From positions 1 to 16,973 of the forward strand of contig JAITDL010000094.1 of NCBI GenBank assembly GCA_031282565.1: a stretch of DNA of 16,973 nucleotides, written 5' to 3'. Below, piece after piece: positions 1 through 7,092 of the stretch (positions are counted from its first letter, which is position 1; each line of letters begins with the position of its first letter). Both the position numbers and the translations under genes were made by a program. This DNA comes from Puniceicoccales bacterium. Its GTDB lineage: Bacteria > Verrucomicrobiota > Verrucomicrobiia > Opitutales > JAIRLM01. The notes beneath the pieces were generated by a model, which did not search any database, had not been told where the DNA came from, and saw only the letters and a list, made by a program, of their open reading frames with translations.

Positions 1-612
1 ATGGATGCAATCATGGCATTTCGCCGCGAACTTCTAGCCATCGCCATTTCGGACTGCGCAGTCCGCTACGCTGAGGCCGAGTACGCCGATATGATCAAAG
101 GACTTACTGGAAAAGGCGACAGAAAAAAATGGGGATTTGACAGGGAATTTGCTAGCGGACTCTATAGAAAGTCGGCCGACGGCACGGTGAAACTACATAG
201 CAGCAGAGAGGTTGTTGAAGTTCCAGGCTGTGGAACCAAAGCAGCAATACATTGTCGTGTCAGCTACTGCGAAATATTGGCTAATTTATTCTCCACCATA
301 CGGCAGTGGTTGCCTAAAATCAGCATCACACTATTAATCAATGGACCGAGTGGCAGCAATAGGTTCGCCGACAGCGATATAAATAGACGCAATCTTACAA
401 CAGCCCTTTCATTGTGTTGCGACCCTCGACATCACGTTGGACCATCGGCGAGCATCGACGAGTTTAGCTACCGCATTAGAACGTGTGGCTGCCGTGGTCT
501 GAAAATTTATTTTCCGCAATTTGAGCCTGAAGATCGCGTTGGAGAGATCTCTTACGTGTACGGCGCGACTGTTGTAAATCTAAATCGTACCGCCTACATC
601 ACCATTGCCTAA
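1..612 (+). CDS. Unknown protein, possibly 5'-partial
   Basis: I do not recognise this protein. The frame is open from base 1, where an ATG happens to sit, to a TAA at 610-612, so the real start may lie upstream of the window. The visible 203 residues look like ordinary soluble protein: mixed charged and hydrophobic residues, nine cysteines, no convincing membrane segment and no signal peptide. A basic stretch near residues 35-60 includes DRKKWGFDREF. The gene ends 59 bp before the end of the convergent sigma-factor gene, with no obvious terminator between them. The length of the frame and its lack of low-complexity shadow character argue that it is real. No function is proposed. Confidence 0.6.
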   Translation: MDAIMAFRRELLAIAISDCAVRYAEAEYADMIKGLTGKGDRKKWGFDREFASGLYRKSADGTVKLHSSREVVEVPGCGTKAAIHCRVSYCEILANLFSTIRQWLPKISITLLINGPSGSNRFADSDINRRNLTTALSLCCDPRHHVGPSASIDEFSYRIRTCGCRGLKIYFPQFEPEDRVGEISYVYGATVVNLNRTAYITIA

Positions 613-671
613 CGTTGGTTAAATTGGCGGTGTCGAATCTTGTAAGTAGCGAGCAAATTAGGCGGATTGAA

Positions 672-1397
672 CTAGAGTAAAACGCGCAGCTTGCGCAACG
701 CCGCCTGCTCCATGATTCGCACGCTCTCCCTGCTGATGCCGCGTTTACGCCCGATGCTTTCCAAAGTCATTGGCATTGAGCCATCTAGGCCATAGCGAAG
801 GCGAATTACCTGGGCTTCTGCCGGGCTAAGTTTTTCAATGCCGCGGCGGATGGCGTTGTGGAGTGAAATCGATGTGATGTTCTCCAGCGGAGTCCGTTGG
901 CTGACATCGACGAGCTGCTCAGGAAAAATTTCTTGGCCATATTGGCAATTGGAAACAGTTTCGCCGGAAACATTTCGCAGTGTGCCGGTTTGCGTTGCGG
1001 CACATTTCGATCCATTTTTTTTGCGCTGTCCATCGCCGCAACTTGCCGTCGCCAGGAGATGAACGGGGAGATTTAGTGGCCCCCGTTGGGCGGCGATGGC
1101 ACGGCACATGTAATGGCGTATCCACCACGTGGCGTAAGTTATGAGTCTTATAGTTCCCCGCGGTTGAAATAGCTCGATGGCGTGAAAGACCGCCAGGTAG
1201 CCTTCCTGGATGAGGTCGTCGAGCGGCAATCCGAAGCGGCCGTAGCGCATGGCAAGTTTTCTGATTATGCCGCCGTGGGAAAGTGCGATGCGTCCGCGGG
1301 CGTGGAGATCGCCTGTCTTGGTGCGCTCCAGGAGCTTGCGTTCCTCTTCAAGGGTTAACGGTTTCGCCCGTGTTCCGTCGCTCCTAGCACTCGCCAC
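672..1397 (-). CDS. Sigma-70 family RNA polymerase sigma factor, region 3 not recognisable
   Basis: This is a sigma factor that directs RNA polymerase core to promoters. Region 2 is clear: the core-binding segment around residues 36-70 contains LPLDDLIQEGYLAVFHAIE, and the -10 recognition helix at about 85-101 reads ITYATWWIRHYMCRAI. Region 4 is also clear, with a helix-turn-helix at about 190-241 (TLESIGRKRGISRESVR then EQAALRKLR). Between them, residues 113-160 are Gly/Lys/Asn/Cys-rich and show no sigma region 3 helices. The protein has 241 residues, shorter than RpoD or RpoH but far longer than ECF factors, and its WWIR motif belongs to the RpoD/RpoH/RpoS lineage rather than ECF. The start is GTG at 1395-1397 with no visible Shine-Dalgarno site. 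It is divergent from the CoA-transferase gene across 105 bp. Whether it is an alternative factor (RpoH-like or a group 3 type) cannot be settled here. Confidence 0.9.
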   Translation of the reverse strand: MASARSDGTRAKPLTLEEERKLLERTKTGDLHARGRIALSHGGIIRKLAMRYGRFGLPLDDLIQEGYLAVFHAIELFQPRGTIRLITYATWWIRHYMCRAIAAQRGPLNLPVHLLATASCGDGQRKKNGSKCAATQTGTLRNVSGETVSNCQYGQEIFPEQLVDVSQRTPLENITSISLHNAIRRGIEKLSPAEAQVIRLRYGLDGSMPMTLESIGRKRGISRESVRIMEQAALRKLRVLL

Positions 1398-1402
1398 GAA
1401 AT

Positions 1403-1416
1403 CACTGTGTCCAGTG
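1403..1416. repeat. Small inverted repeat in the sigma factor/CoA-transferase divergent gap
   Basis: CACTG-TGTC-CAGTG, two perfect 5-bp arms with a 4-bp loop, lies 6 bp upstream of the sigma-factor GTG in the 105-bp divergent region. It could be an operator or a weak leader hairpin, but the arms are short enough to arise by chance. No good -35/-10 pair was found on either strand of this gap. Confidence 0.2.
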
Positions 1417-1502
1417 TGAATAACTTTGCAATCGTAAATAGCTGTGCCGCGCGAGCGAATTGTCTTTTCGTCGCCACGTGTTTTTGCTAGTCAAGTCAGG
1501 TT

Positions 1503-2993
1503 GTGCATTTCAGCAGCGCCTCATTTTCAGAAATTTCTGCCGTCGAGGCAGCTTCCTTCATCCGCAGTGGACAAACAGTTGCCGTTGGCGGATTTACGCC
1601 GGCCGGATCCGTAAAAGCGGTTACCAAGGCTCTTGCGGAGAGGATTAGGCAAAGTGGCGACGGAGAACAATTTCGCATCAGACTTTTGTCCAGCGCCTCC
1701 ACCGATGCAAACGTTGATGAAGCGCTATCTTCCGTTGGGGCAATTTCTTATCGCATGCCGTACCAGTCCAGCTCCACGCTGCGGAAACAGATTAACGGCC
1801 GGTCCGTTGAGTTCGTCGACACGCATCTGTCGACCATGATGCCACTGCTCAAGTGCGGTGCCCTCGGCAACATAGATTATGCCATCTTCGAAGCCGCTGC
1901 CGTCACGTGCGATGGTAGAGTCCTGCTCACCAGTGCCGTAGGCGCAGTCCCGACATTTGCTCGGCTTGCCAAGTCGATCATCATCGAAATTAACTCCTAC
2001 CATCCAGACAGCCTCGAAGGTCTCCATGACATCTATGAGCTTGCCCCGCCGCCAAATACGCGAGAAATTCCAATTTACAGGGCGTCGGACCGCATCGGGG
2101 CCACGCTGCTGCAGGTCGATCCGAAGAAGATAGTTGCCGTCGTTAGGACAAATGCTCCGGACTCGCCGCCGCCATTCCAACCGGTCGATGAAATATCAAA
2201 AAAAATTGGTGGGAATATCGTGCAATTTCTTTTGCGGGAACGATTAAGCGGTCGCATCCCGCCAAAATTTCTCCCGCTACAGGCCGGAGTTGGGAATGTG
2301 TCAAATGCACTCATGGCCGAACTATGCTCCGACCAGGCATTTCCGCCATTTGACATGTACTCCGAGTTGCTACAGGACACCGCCTTTGAAGGCATCGAAT
2401 CGGGGCGGGTACGTTTTGCAAGTAGCGCCGGGCTGGCACTTTCGCCGAATATTCTCCAGCGCATCTACGAAAATTTGCCGCTCTACCGCAAAAAATTGGT
2501 GCTGAGGCCGCAGGAAATTACAAATCATCCGGAAGTTATTCGTCGTCTCGGACTTATAGGGATCAATACCGCACTTGAAATGGATATATGGGGAAACGTT
2601 AATAGCACTCATGTGTGTGGGGCACACATCATTAACGGCATAGGTGGATCAGGCGATTTCACACGCAACTGCTACATTTCCATATTTGCCACGCCGTCGA
2701 CGGCCAAGGGCGGGACCGTAAGTTGCGTTGTTCCGCTTTGTTCGCACATAGATCATACGGAACATGATACGCAAATTTTTGCCACCGAGTGTGGCATAGC
2801 AGATTTGCGCGGCCGCGGACCACGTGAGCGGGCAAAAATGATAATTGACAATTGCGCCCATCCGGATTTTCGGCCGATGCTGCGCGATTTCATGAATCAC
2901 AGTCCGGAAGGCCGTGTTGGCCTTGACATTAGCCGCGCATTCGATGTGCACGGCGCATACATGAAAACTGGATCGATGAGGCCGCAGCCCTAG
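1503..2993 (+). CDS. Acetyl-CoA hydrolase/transferase family (succinate or acetate CoA-transferase)
   Basis: This is a full-length (496 residues) class I CoA-transferase of the AarC/Cat1 acetyl-CoA hydrolase/transferase family. Such enzymes move CoA between acyl-CoA and a carboxylic acid such as acetate, succinate or propionate in the cytoplasm, by way of a glutamyl-CoA intermediate. Visible family marks are GQTVAVGGFTPAG near the N-terminus (23-35), the glycine loop QAGVGNVSNAL (260-270), the probable catalytic glutamate E288 in DMYSELLQD, and GIGGSGDF (379-386) near the C-terminal CoA-binding face. The substrate cannot be read from sequence; fermentative acetate or succinate exchange is the likeliest role. 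The start is GTG at 1503, with weak CAGG upstream. It is a single-gene unit: divergent from the sigma factor, and followed by a 264-bp gap. Confidence 0.93.
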   Translation: MHFSSASFSEISAVEAASFIRSGQTVAVGGFTPAGSVKAVTKALAERIRQSGDGEQFRIRLLSSASTDANVDEALSSVGAISYRMPYQSSSTLRKQINGRSVEFVDTHLSTMMPLLKCGALGNIDYAIFEAAAVTCDGRVLLTSAVGAVPTFARLAKSIIIEINSYHPDSLEGLHDIYELAPPPNTREIPIYRASDRIGATLLQVDPKKIVAVVRTNAPDSPPPFQPVDEISKKIGGNIVQFLLRERLSGRIPPKFLPLQAGVGNVSNALMAELCSDQAFPPFDMYSELLQDTAFEGIESGRVRFASSAGLALSPNILQRIYENLPLYRKKLVLRPQEITNHPEVIRRLGLIGINTALEMDIWGNVNSTHVCGAHIINGIGGSGDFTRNCYISIFATPSTAKGGTVSCVVPLCSHIDHTEHDTQIFATECGIADLRGRGPRERAKMIIDNCAHPDFRPMLRDFMNHSPEGRVGLDISRAFDVHGAYMKTGSMRPQP

Positions 2994-3257
2994 GGTGGTT
3001 CGCAAACTGTTCCAAATGGTGGCGGTTCCCGCATTAATAGTGGAATCGCGTAACTTGCTATGGCTAATTACGCTAAATTACATATCATTCTCTGCCGCAT
3101 GATTGTCTGGTGAATTCGCAGTGCGTAAATTTGCGCTGCCAAACGGCAATTTATGCAGCATATAACTAATGACTTATTTGAAAATGCCAATTATGCATTT
3201 CCGCTAGTGCTAATGCTGAAATAAAAATTTCGTTGACATCGAACGCAGTACGATCCA
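2994..3257. other. 264-bp intergenic gap with one imperfect hairpin
   Basis: This is the longest gene-free stretch in the window. It is AT-rich and has no convincing ORF or RNA gene. It contains an imperfect hairpin at 3122-3157 and an isolated TTGACA hexamer at 3233-3238 with no matching -10 element at the right spacing. Confidence 0.5.
3122..3157. repeat. Imperfect intergenic hairpin
   Basis: TGCGTAAAT (3122-3130) can pair with ATTTATGCA (3149-3157) through one G-U pair. An inner TGCC/GGCA stem (3137-3140 with 3145-3148) follows a 6-nt one-sided bulge and closes an AAAC loop. It sits 128 bp after the CoA-transferase stop and has no T-tract, so a terminator role is doubtful. It may be a 3' end structure or chance. 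Confidence 0.25.
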
Positions 3258-3647
3258 ATGGCAAAATTTCCGTTGCGACGGCGAAATCGTGCGACTACCA
3301 TGGAGCTGATGTGCGCGTCGGATAATGCACTAACGAATGCGGAAATTGATCTATTTGCCGCTGGGAGGAGTGCCGTTTTTGGCGAATGCAACCGCGGAGG
3401 GCCTACGCCGCTGATAGATGGGAATATTGGCAGTCGCATGAGTCGCGAAAACGCCGGTGCCGTTGCCAAGGAAATTGTGACATATTTGCGCACTAACGGA
3501 CCAACATTTAGGATGAGAGTTGCTTTCCTTAGGACGTTGAATTACGGCACAATACGTGCGGTTCTTTTCGCAATAAATCATCCCGATGACGAATTGTTTA
3601 ATCTCATGGCGCACAAAATTACAAATATTTCCCGCAAATTGGTGTAG
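3258..3647 (+). CDS. Unknown small protein (129 residues)
   Basis: I do not recognise this protein. It is basic at the N-terminus (KFPLRRRNR), then soluble-looking with mixed helix-forming residues, and has no signal peptide or membrane segment. A second in-frame ATG at 3300 (residue 15) could be the true start; neither start has a Shine-Dalgarno site. The isolated TTGACA at 3233-3238 is too near the first ATG to act as its -35 and has no -10 partner at proper spacing for the second. The gene converges on ybeY, with 14 bp between the two stop codons and no visible terminator. Two long opposite-strand frames overlap it, so its reality rests on its composition and good fit in the gap. Confidence 0.5.
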   Translation: MAKFPLRRRNRATTMELMCASDNALTNAEIDLFAAGRSAVFGECNRGGPTPLIDGNIGSRMSRENAGAVAKEIVTYLRTNGPTFRMRVAFLRTLNYGTIRAVLFAINHPDDELFNLMAHKITNISRKLV

Positions 3648-3661
3648 CGGGCGCTGGGTGC

Positions 3662-4120
3662 TCATTCGAAGCGGAAGATTTTTCCTGAGAAATTGTTGTC
3701 CCGCAAAAAATTCAGGAGGTAGGATTCGCCATCGCGCATCGCTGCAGCTTCTTCGGCAGTGCCATCGCGCAGTCCGGCAAGGTGGAGCCATCCGTGGATG
3801 ATGTAGAGCATGAGTTCATCGGAAATATCTATCTTTCTGTCATTTGCGCTCTGGGCGGCATATTCGACCGATAGACATATTTCGCCGGCGAAGTTTTCTC
3901 CGGGATCACCTGGGAATGTTATTACGTCTGTAGAACTTGTGTCGCCGAGAAATTCTCCATGCATGACACGAACGGTGTCGTCGTCGAGGAGCGCAACGGA
4001 AAGTTCTCCGTCTGGAATTTTGTAGCGATCGGTGGAGTCCAGTGCCCTCAGTCGACTAATCAGGTCATCACCGGAAAACTGCAGACGTTGCACGAGACAG
4101 CAGATGGAAATCTCCCTCAC
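3662..4120 (-). CDS. ybeY: Endoribonuclease YbeY, 16S rRNA maturation and ribosome quality control
   Basis: This is the UPF0054/YbeY family metal-dependent endoribonuclease, which acts in 16S rRNA 3' maturation and late-stage ribosome quality control. The family segments are in order: STDVITFPGDPGENFAGEI (about 63-81), then the metal site HGWLHLAGLRD (H109, H113, D119). The third ligand is Asp where the E. coli protein has His; as I recall, Asp is common in several other phyla, so the enzyme is probably active. I chose the GTG at 4118-4120, preceded by TAGGTG, because the protein then begins MREISICCL as family members do. The frame is open to a TTG at 4150, 6 bp after the upstream gene's stop. 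It is the last gene of the long minus-strand run. Confidence 0.92.
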   Translation of the reverse strand: MREISICCLVQRLQFSGDDLISRLRALDSTDRYKIPDGELSVALLDDDTVRVMHGEFLGDTSSTDVITFPGDPGENFAGEICLSVEYAAQSANDRKIDISDELMLYIIHGWLHLAGLRDGTAEEAAAMRDGESYLLNFLRDNNFSGKIFRFE

Positions 4121-4156
4121 CGTGGCACCTATTGCCAATGCTGCGGCCAATGCAAG

Positions 4157-5077
4157 TTAATTATTTTCATAGGCTGCGATAATCTTCTGTGCGCTTTCGA
4201 TGAATGTTTTAATTGCGGCAATACATGCTGCTCTGCCGACCTTACTGTCTGATGAAAATGCAGCTGCTTGCGCTTTATTGATGCCGCTGAGACTTCCTTG
4301 CATATTTGAAAGCGCATCAATTGCTTTATTCCATTTTCCAGGCGATGGCGGAAGTCCGTCAAAAGTTAATGTGCCAGGCCCACCACAATATGCAATATTC
4401 GAAGCAGCATGCAATCCCTTTAAAACATCATCAATGCCTTGTGCGGCATTGCATTTACAATGATTTAGCATGTTTTCACCCCTACATTTGGCTTGGAGGC
4501 AAATGTGCCTATGGACTGAGTTTTCAGTGCCATCTTGTTTGGTAAATGCAGTGTCTGCAATATTTAGGCCGCTGAGTATCGGCGATGCTTTTTCGATAAA
4601 AAGTTCGGTTAAAAATATATTAAGATCATCACGGGTGAAATTTTCCAGCAATGTCACATTCGTGCCTTCGAAGGATATGGATTTACCGCTTGGGCCACTA
4701 GTTCCAGCAGGAATCACCTTTTCCGTTTTTGCTTTCACGACGGCTGAATACAATTCAATTGCAAACTTATCATTTTGATCTATTTGTTCGTTAGAATTTA
4801 ATTTCCTAATTGCGCCAAGTTTCCTGCGGTAGAACATCGCATAGGCGATGAGCGTCACAATTGCACCCAGGAATCCAGTTACTATCGAAAACAGGATGAA
4901 TAGCGCGAGCGCCTTCTTGTTGGGGCCGCTTGTCTTTAGGATGTCAGCTAAATTTGCCGTGATTTTTTTAAGTAGGCCGGTGTCGGTTCCAGCAACGATT
5001 CCAGCCGCTGCGCCGATAAGTGGAGCAGTGCCAATGGGCAGAACATAAAACGGCACATCAGATTTTAAACCACACAT
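4157..5077 (-). CDS. Unknown membrane protein with paired hydrophobic segments and a Cys/His cluster
   Basis: I do not recognise this protein (306 residues). Two hydrophobic segments lie near the N-terminus (about 9-30 and 55-83), separated by a short polar loop. A basic stop (YRRKLGAIRKL) and a soluble C-terminal domain of about 215 residues follow. Residues 189-209 hold a dense Cys/His cluster: H189, H191, C193, C198, H206, C207, C209. That arrangement could bind a metal or form disulfides. The closely spaced hydrophobic pair recalls the bilobed segment of chlamydial Inc proteins, but this is resemblance of layout only. The start is ATG, with no Shine-Dalgarno site. It lies 71 bp after the PAP2 gene and just before ybeY, all on the minus strand. 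Confidence 0.75.
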   Translation of the reverse strand: MCGLKSDVPFYVLPIGTAPLIGAAAGIVAGTDTGLLKKITANLADILKTSGPNKKALALFILFSIVTGFLGAIVTLIAYAMFYRRKLGAIRKLNSNEQIDQNDKFAIELYSAVVKAKTEKVIPAGTSGPSGKSISFEGTNVTLLENFTRDDLNIFLTELFIEKASPILSGLNIADTAFTKQDGTENSVHRHICLQAKCRGENMLNHCKCNAAQGIDDVLKGLHAASNIAYCGGPGTLTFDGLPPSPGKWNKAIDALSNMQGSLSGINKAQAAAFSSDSKVGRAACIAAIKTFIESAQKIIAAYENN

Positions 5078-5105
5078 AACGCAGCTACCATGTGCGACGG
5101 CGCCG

Positions 5106-5150
5106 AGCTGTCAAGTGTTTTCACCTTCTCGTCGGTTGACGCTGACAGCT
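5106..5150. repeat. 8-bp inverted repeat after the PAP2 gene
   Basis: AGCTGTCA (5106-5113) and TGACAGCT (5143-5150) are perfect complements 29 bp apart. One arm overlaps the PAP2 stop codon (5149-5151), and the other carries TTGACA in front of the next minus-strand gene. It could fold as a long-loop hairpin at the end of the PAP2 transcript or serve as a binding site. There is no T-tract, so it is not a classic intrinsic terminator. Confidence 0.35.
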
Positions 5151-5664
5151 AAAACTCTTTCTTTAGAGCCATTTCGATGCCATTTTCGCCGATTGACATG
5201 TGGACGTTCCTCCTCTTGACGAAAGCCCATGTGCAGAATTCGCTAATTGCGGCGCCGGCTATCACGTCGTGGACGTAGTGCCTCTTTGCGTCAACTCTGG
5301 AGTAGCCAGTGAAAATGGCCATTAGATATGGAATGACTGCTCTATTTAGCCCGTATCGTCTGTGCACAAATGACGCGCCGAAGAATGCCGATGCCGTGTG
5401 CCACGATGGAAATGATTTTCTGTCGCTGTGATCGGGCCGCCACTCCTTCACGAAAGTCTTAAACCCGCCAATTGTAAGCTCGATGGCTGCGAAGCTGCGG
5501 AAAAACTGTCTAAACCCTTCGTGGTCACTTTCGTTCATCGCCATACCGAAGGCATAGGTCGGAATTGTGATCTGGAAGTAGTCGCCGAAATCTTCGGCCT
5601 TTGGATTTGCAAATGATTGCTGCGTAATAATACAACATAGGACGAGCAGTAATTTTTTGGCCAT
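5149..5664 (-). CDS. Exported PAP2-superfamily phosphatase
   Basis: This protein belongs to the type 2 phosphatidic acid phosphatase (PAP2) superfamily, which hydrolyses lipid-linked or other phosphate monoesters and pyrophosphates. All three signature blocks are present: K69-x6-R76-P77, P86-S87-W88-H89, and S122-R123-x5-H129-x3-D133, with H89 and H129 as the expected catalytic histidines. A signal peptide is evident (MAKKLLLVLCCIITQQSFA, cleavage near residue 19), so it acts outside the cytoplasm. At 171 residues it is short, with few membrane spans, more like bacterial acid-phosphatase-type members than the six-span enzymes. The ATG start has a good GAGGT Shine-Dalgarno site. The natural substrate is unknown; undecaprenyl or lipid A phosphates are possible. 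Confidence 0.92.
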   Translation of the reverse strand: MAKKLLLVLCCIITQQSFANPKAEDFGDYFQITIPTYAFGMAMNESDHEGFRQFFRSFAAIELTIGGFKTFVKEWRPDHSDRKSFPSWHTASAFFGASFVHRRYGLNRAVIPYLMAIFTGYSRVDAKRHYVHDVIAGAAISEFCTWAFVKRRNVHMSIGENGIEMALKKEF

Positions 5665-5734
5665 GGCGCTACCTCACGGGGCGGTTGTGACTGCGCTTTC
5701 CTTTGACTATCAAGAACTTCTCAGCCACATGTAT

Positions 5735-5740
5735 ATTCTA
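5735..5740 (-). promoter_or_regulatory. Candidate extended -10 element for the PAP2 gene
   Basis: Read on the minus strand, TGATAGAAT matches an extended -10 (TGN followed by TAGAAT). It lies about 70 nt upstream of the PAP2 start in the 142-bp gap after the 386-residue gene. The -35 region (around TGGCGC) is poor. This is a weak prediction made by eye. Confidence 0.3.
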
Positions 5741-5806
5741 TCAAAATCAGACAATTTGCGCCAGCATAAAATTTGCATTCCGCCCATGGAATTAAAATCG
5801 CGCTGA

Positions 5807-6967
5807 TCAATTTTCTGCCAGGTGCAGCGAACCGCTAATTTTCACGGAATCTATTTTTGCGTGGCCGTGTTCATTTGTTTCAACAGGATATGGAACGTGG
5901 TATCTGTAGCGAACACCACGCGCCTTGATGTGACCTGGATCGATTTCCCAGACTCCGAGTGCAGTTAATTCTTCCCGCTGAGGGCCAACGCTGGCGTCAA
6001 ACGCCGCCGGACTCGTCTCGTGGTAATCGTAGTCGACGTCAAGTCCAGTGCTAGTAATGGTAATGTTAATGTCGTGATTTCCAGCTGAACCGGCATCTGA
6101 GATTCTCATGCCATTAGTAGTATTTGTGCGAATTGATTCTGCAACGTATGCGAAAAACGATTGTCCTTGGAAGCCGCTGACAAGCAGCGCAACCATCTTC
6201 TTCGTTGCCTCAAGATCTCCATTGTTAGCATCATAGATGGCGACTAGAATCCTCCTGCGGAAGGAATCATCTTGTTCTCCCTCCCCTTTTTCAACGGCAA
6301 TAGTCTTGTTCGCAATGCTAATTGTAACGGTGCGCTTCCCAAAATTGCGTTCAATAAAATCTGTGGCGAATAGTACGTTGTTTTCTTCGCCTCCGGAAAA
6401 TATTTGACGAATTGTATCATCTGATAAATCACATGGACTTTCTTCTTCACGAAGAAGACAATCGACATGTCCTTGATCATAGATCGGTCGCGCATTTTTG
6501 TTTGTCTCATTATTCATGGAGTCGCATATTTTTTGAGGTCTCGCTAAAGTTCCTAAATTAATTCCGTCTCCAGCTAGTTTCTTCCTAGCAACTTGTGCTG
6601 CCAATCTCATGGCAACTCTCTCGAAGATTCCTGAATCTCCTCTTGCATTCCAAGGAATAACATTATCCCGAAGGAATACTAGATGTCTGGTAACTGCTTC
6701 GGCTGTTGCTTTGTCCTCTGGCATAAATAATATCGCAAGAGACGCTGAAAGAGTAAAGCGCAATAGGAGAGCCACTTGGAGTCTTCCATACAAACTTAAT
6801 TTGTATAGCCTGATCGGGCCGGTTGTTACGCCAGTGAGTGAATATAGAACATGGAGTTTCCACGGTTCCAGTGCGGAGGCGCTTTCAGCTGCAATTGCTT
6901 CGCCAGCAATGGCGCTAAATCTGTAGTGCACAGCATCCAGTGCGGAATTGGTATTGGTGGCATGCAT
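5807..6967 (-). CDS. Unknown 386-residue protein with a duplicated C-terminal tail
   Basis: I do not recognise this protein. Residues 33-82 are fairly hydrophobic (YGRLQVALLLRFTLSASLAI at 60-79) but carry arginines, so membrane insertion is doubtful. The middle is charged and soluble. The C-terminal third looks beta-rich with alternating polar and hydrophobic residues (INITITSTGLDVDYDYHE, then VRYRYHVPYPVE). The last coding segment, HGHAKIDSVKISGSL, is repeated as a near copy just upstream of this gene at 7044-7091, after the J-protein stop. The start is ATG at 6967 with no Shine-Dalgarno site; another possible -10 (AATAAT) lies only about 15 nt upstream, so any leader would be very short. 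The 125 bp between it and the J-protein gene contain the remnant. Confidence 0.75.
   Translation of the reverse strand: MHATNTNSALDAVHYRFSAIAGEAIAAESASALEPWKLHVLYSLTGVTTGPIRLYKLSLYGRLQVALLLRFTLSASLAILFMPEDKATAEAVTRHLVFLRDNVIPWNARGDSGIFERVAMRLAAQVARKKLAGDGINLGTLARPQKICDSMNNETNKNARPIYDQGHVDCLLREEESPCDLSDDTIRQIFSGGEENNVLFATDFIERNFGKRTVTISIANKTIAVEKGEGEQDDSFRRRILVAIYDANNGDLEATKKMVALLVSGFQGQSFFAYVAESIRTNTTNGMRISDAGSAGNHDINITITSTGLDVDYDYHETSPAAFDASVGPQREELTALGVWEIDPGHIKARGVRYRYHVPYPVETNEHGHAKIDSVKISGSLHLAEN
5824..5871 (-). repeat. Direct repeat copy A (inside the 386-residue gene tail)
   Basis: These 48 bp match 7044-7091 at 44 positions in the same orientation, with no gaps. They encode the tail peptide HGHAKIDSVKISGSL of the 386-residue protein. 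Three of the four differences fall within 5840-5850. Confidence 0.9.
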
Positions 6968-6993
6968 AGCAGCATGATATTATTGCGCGAATA

Positions 6994-7092
6994 TCAGAAT
7001 TGCGCAAGTTGAAATTGGCAAATGCGCTGGATGTCACACATAGGCAGCGAACCGCTAATTTCCACGTAACCTATTTTTACGTGGCCGTGTTT
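6994..7092 (-). pseudogene. Remnant of a paralogue's C-terminus, in frame behind the J-protein stop
   Basis: Directly after the TGA of the J-domain gene, and in the same frame, the minus strand reads K-HGHVKIGYVEISGSL and then unrelated residues to a TGA at 6994-6996. HGHVKIGYVEISGSL matches HGHAKIDSVKISGSL at the end of the neighbouring 386-residue protein. The DNA matches at 44 of 48 positions (7044-7091 against 5824-5871). Nothing upstream of it resembles the rest of that protein. I read it as the leftover tail of a lost tandem paralogue, or as a short recombination tract. It has no start codon of its own. Confidence 0.6.
7044..7091 (-). repeat. Direct repeat copy B (between genes)
   Basis: This is the second copy of the 48-bp repeat, offset by 1220 bp from copy A and in the same orientation. 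It begins 2 bp past the J-protein stop codon. Two of the four substitutions preserve or nearly preserve residue type, which suggests it was once coding. Confidence 0.9.

Noticed and set aside
2994..3257. tRNA or other structured RNA in the largest gap
   Set aside because: No cloverleaf, no conserved T-loop sequence and no CCA-type end were found; only one imperfect hairpin is present.
3233..3261. Consensus-like TTGACA promoter for the gene at 3258
   Set aside because: No -10 element lies 16-18 bp downstream, and the hexamer is only 20 bp from the ATG.
3351..3791. 146-codon minus-strand frame overlapping ybeY and the 129-residue gene
   Set aside because: It overlaps the secure ybeY in another frame and is Cys/Arg/Pro-rich like other shadows.
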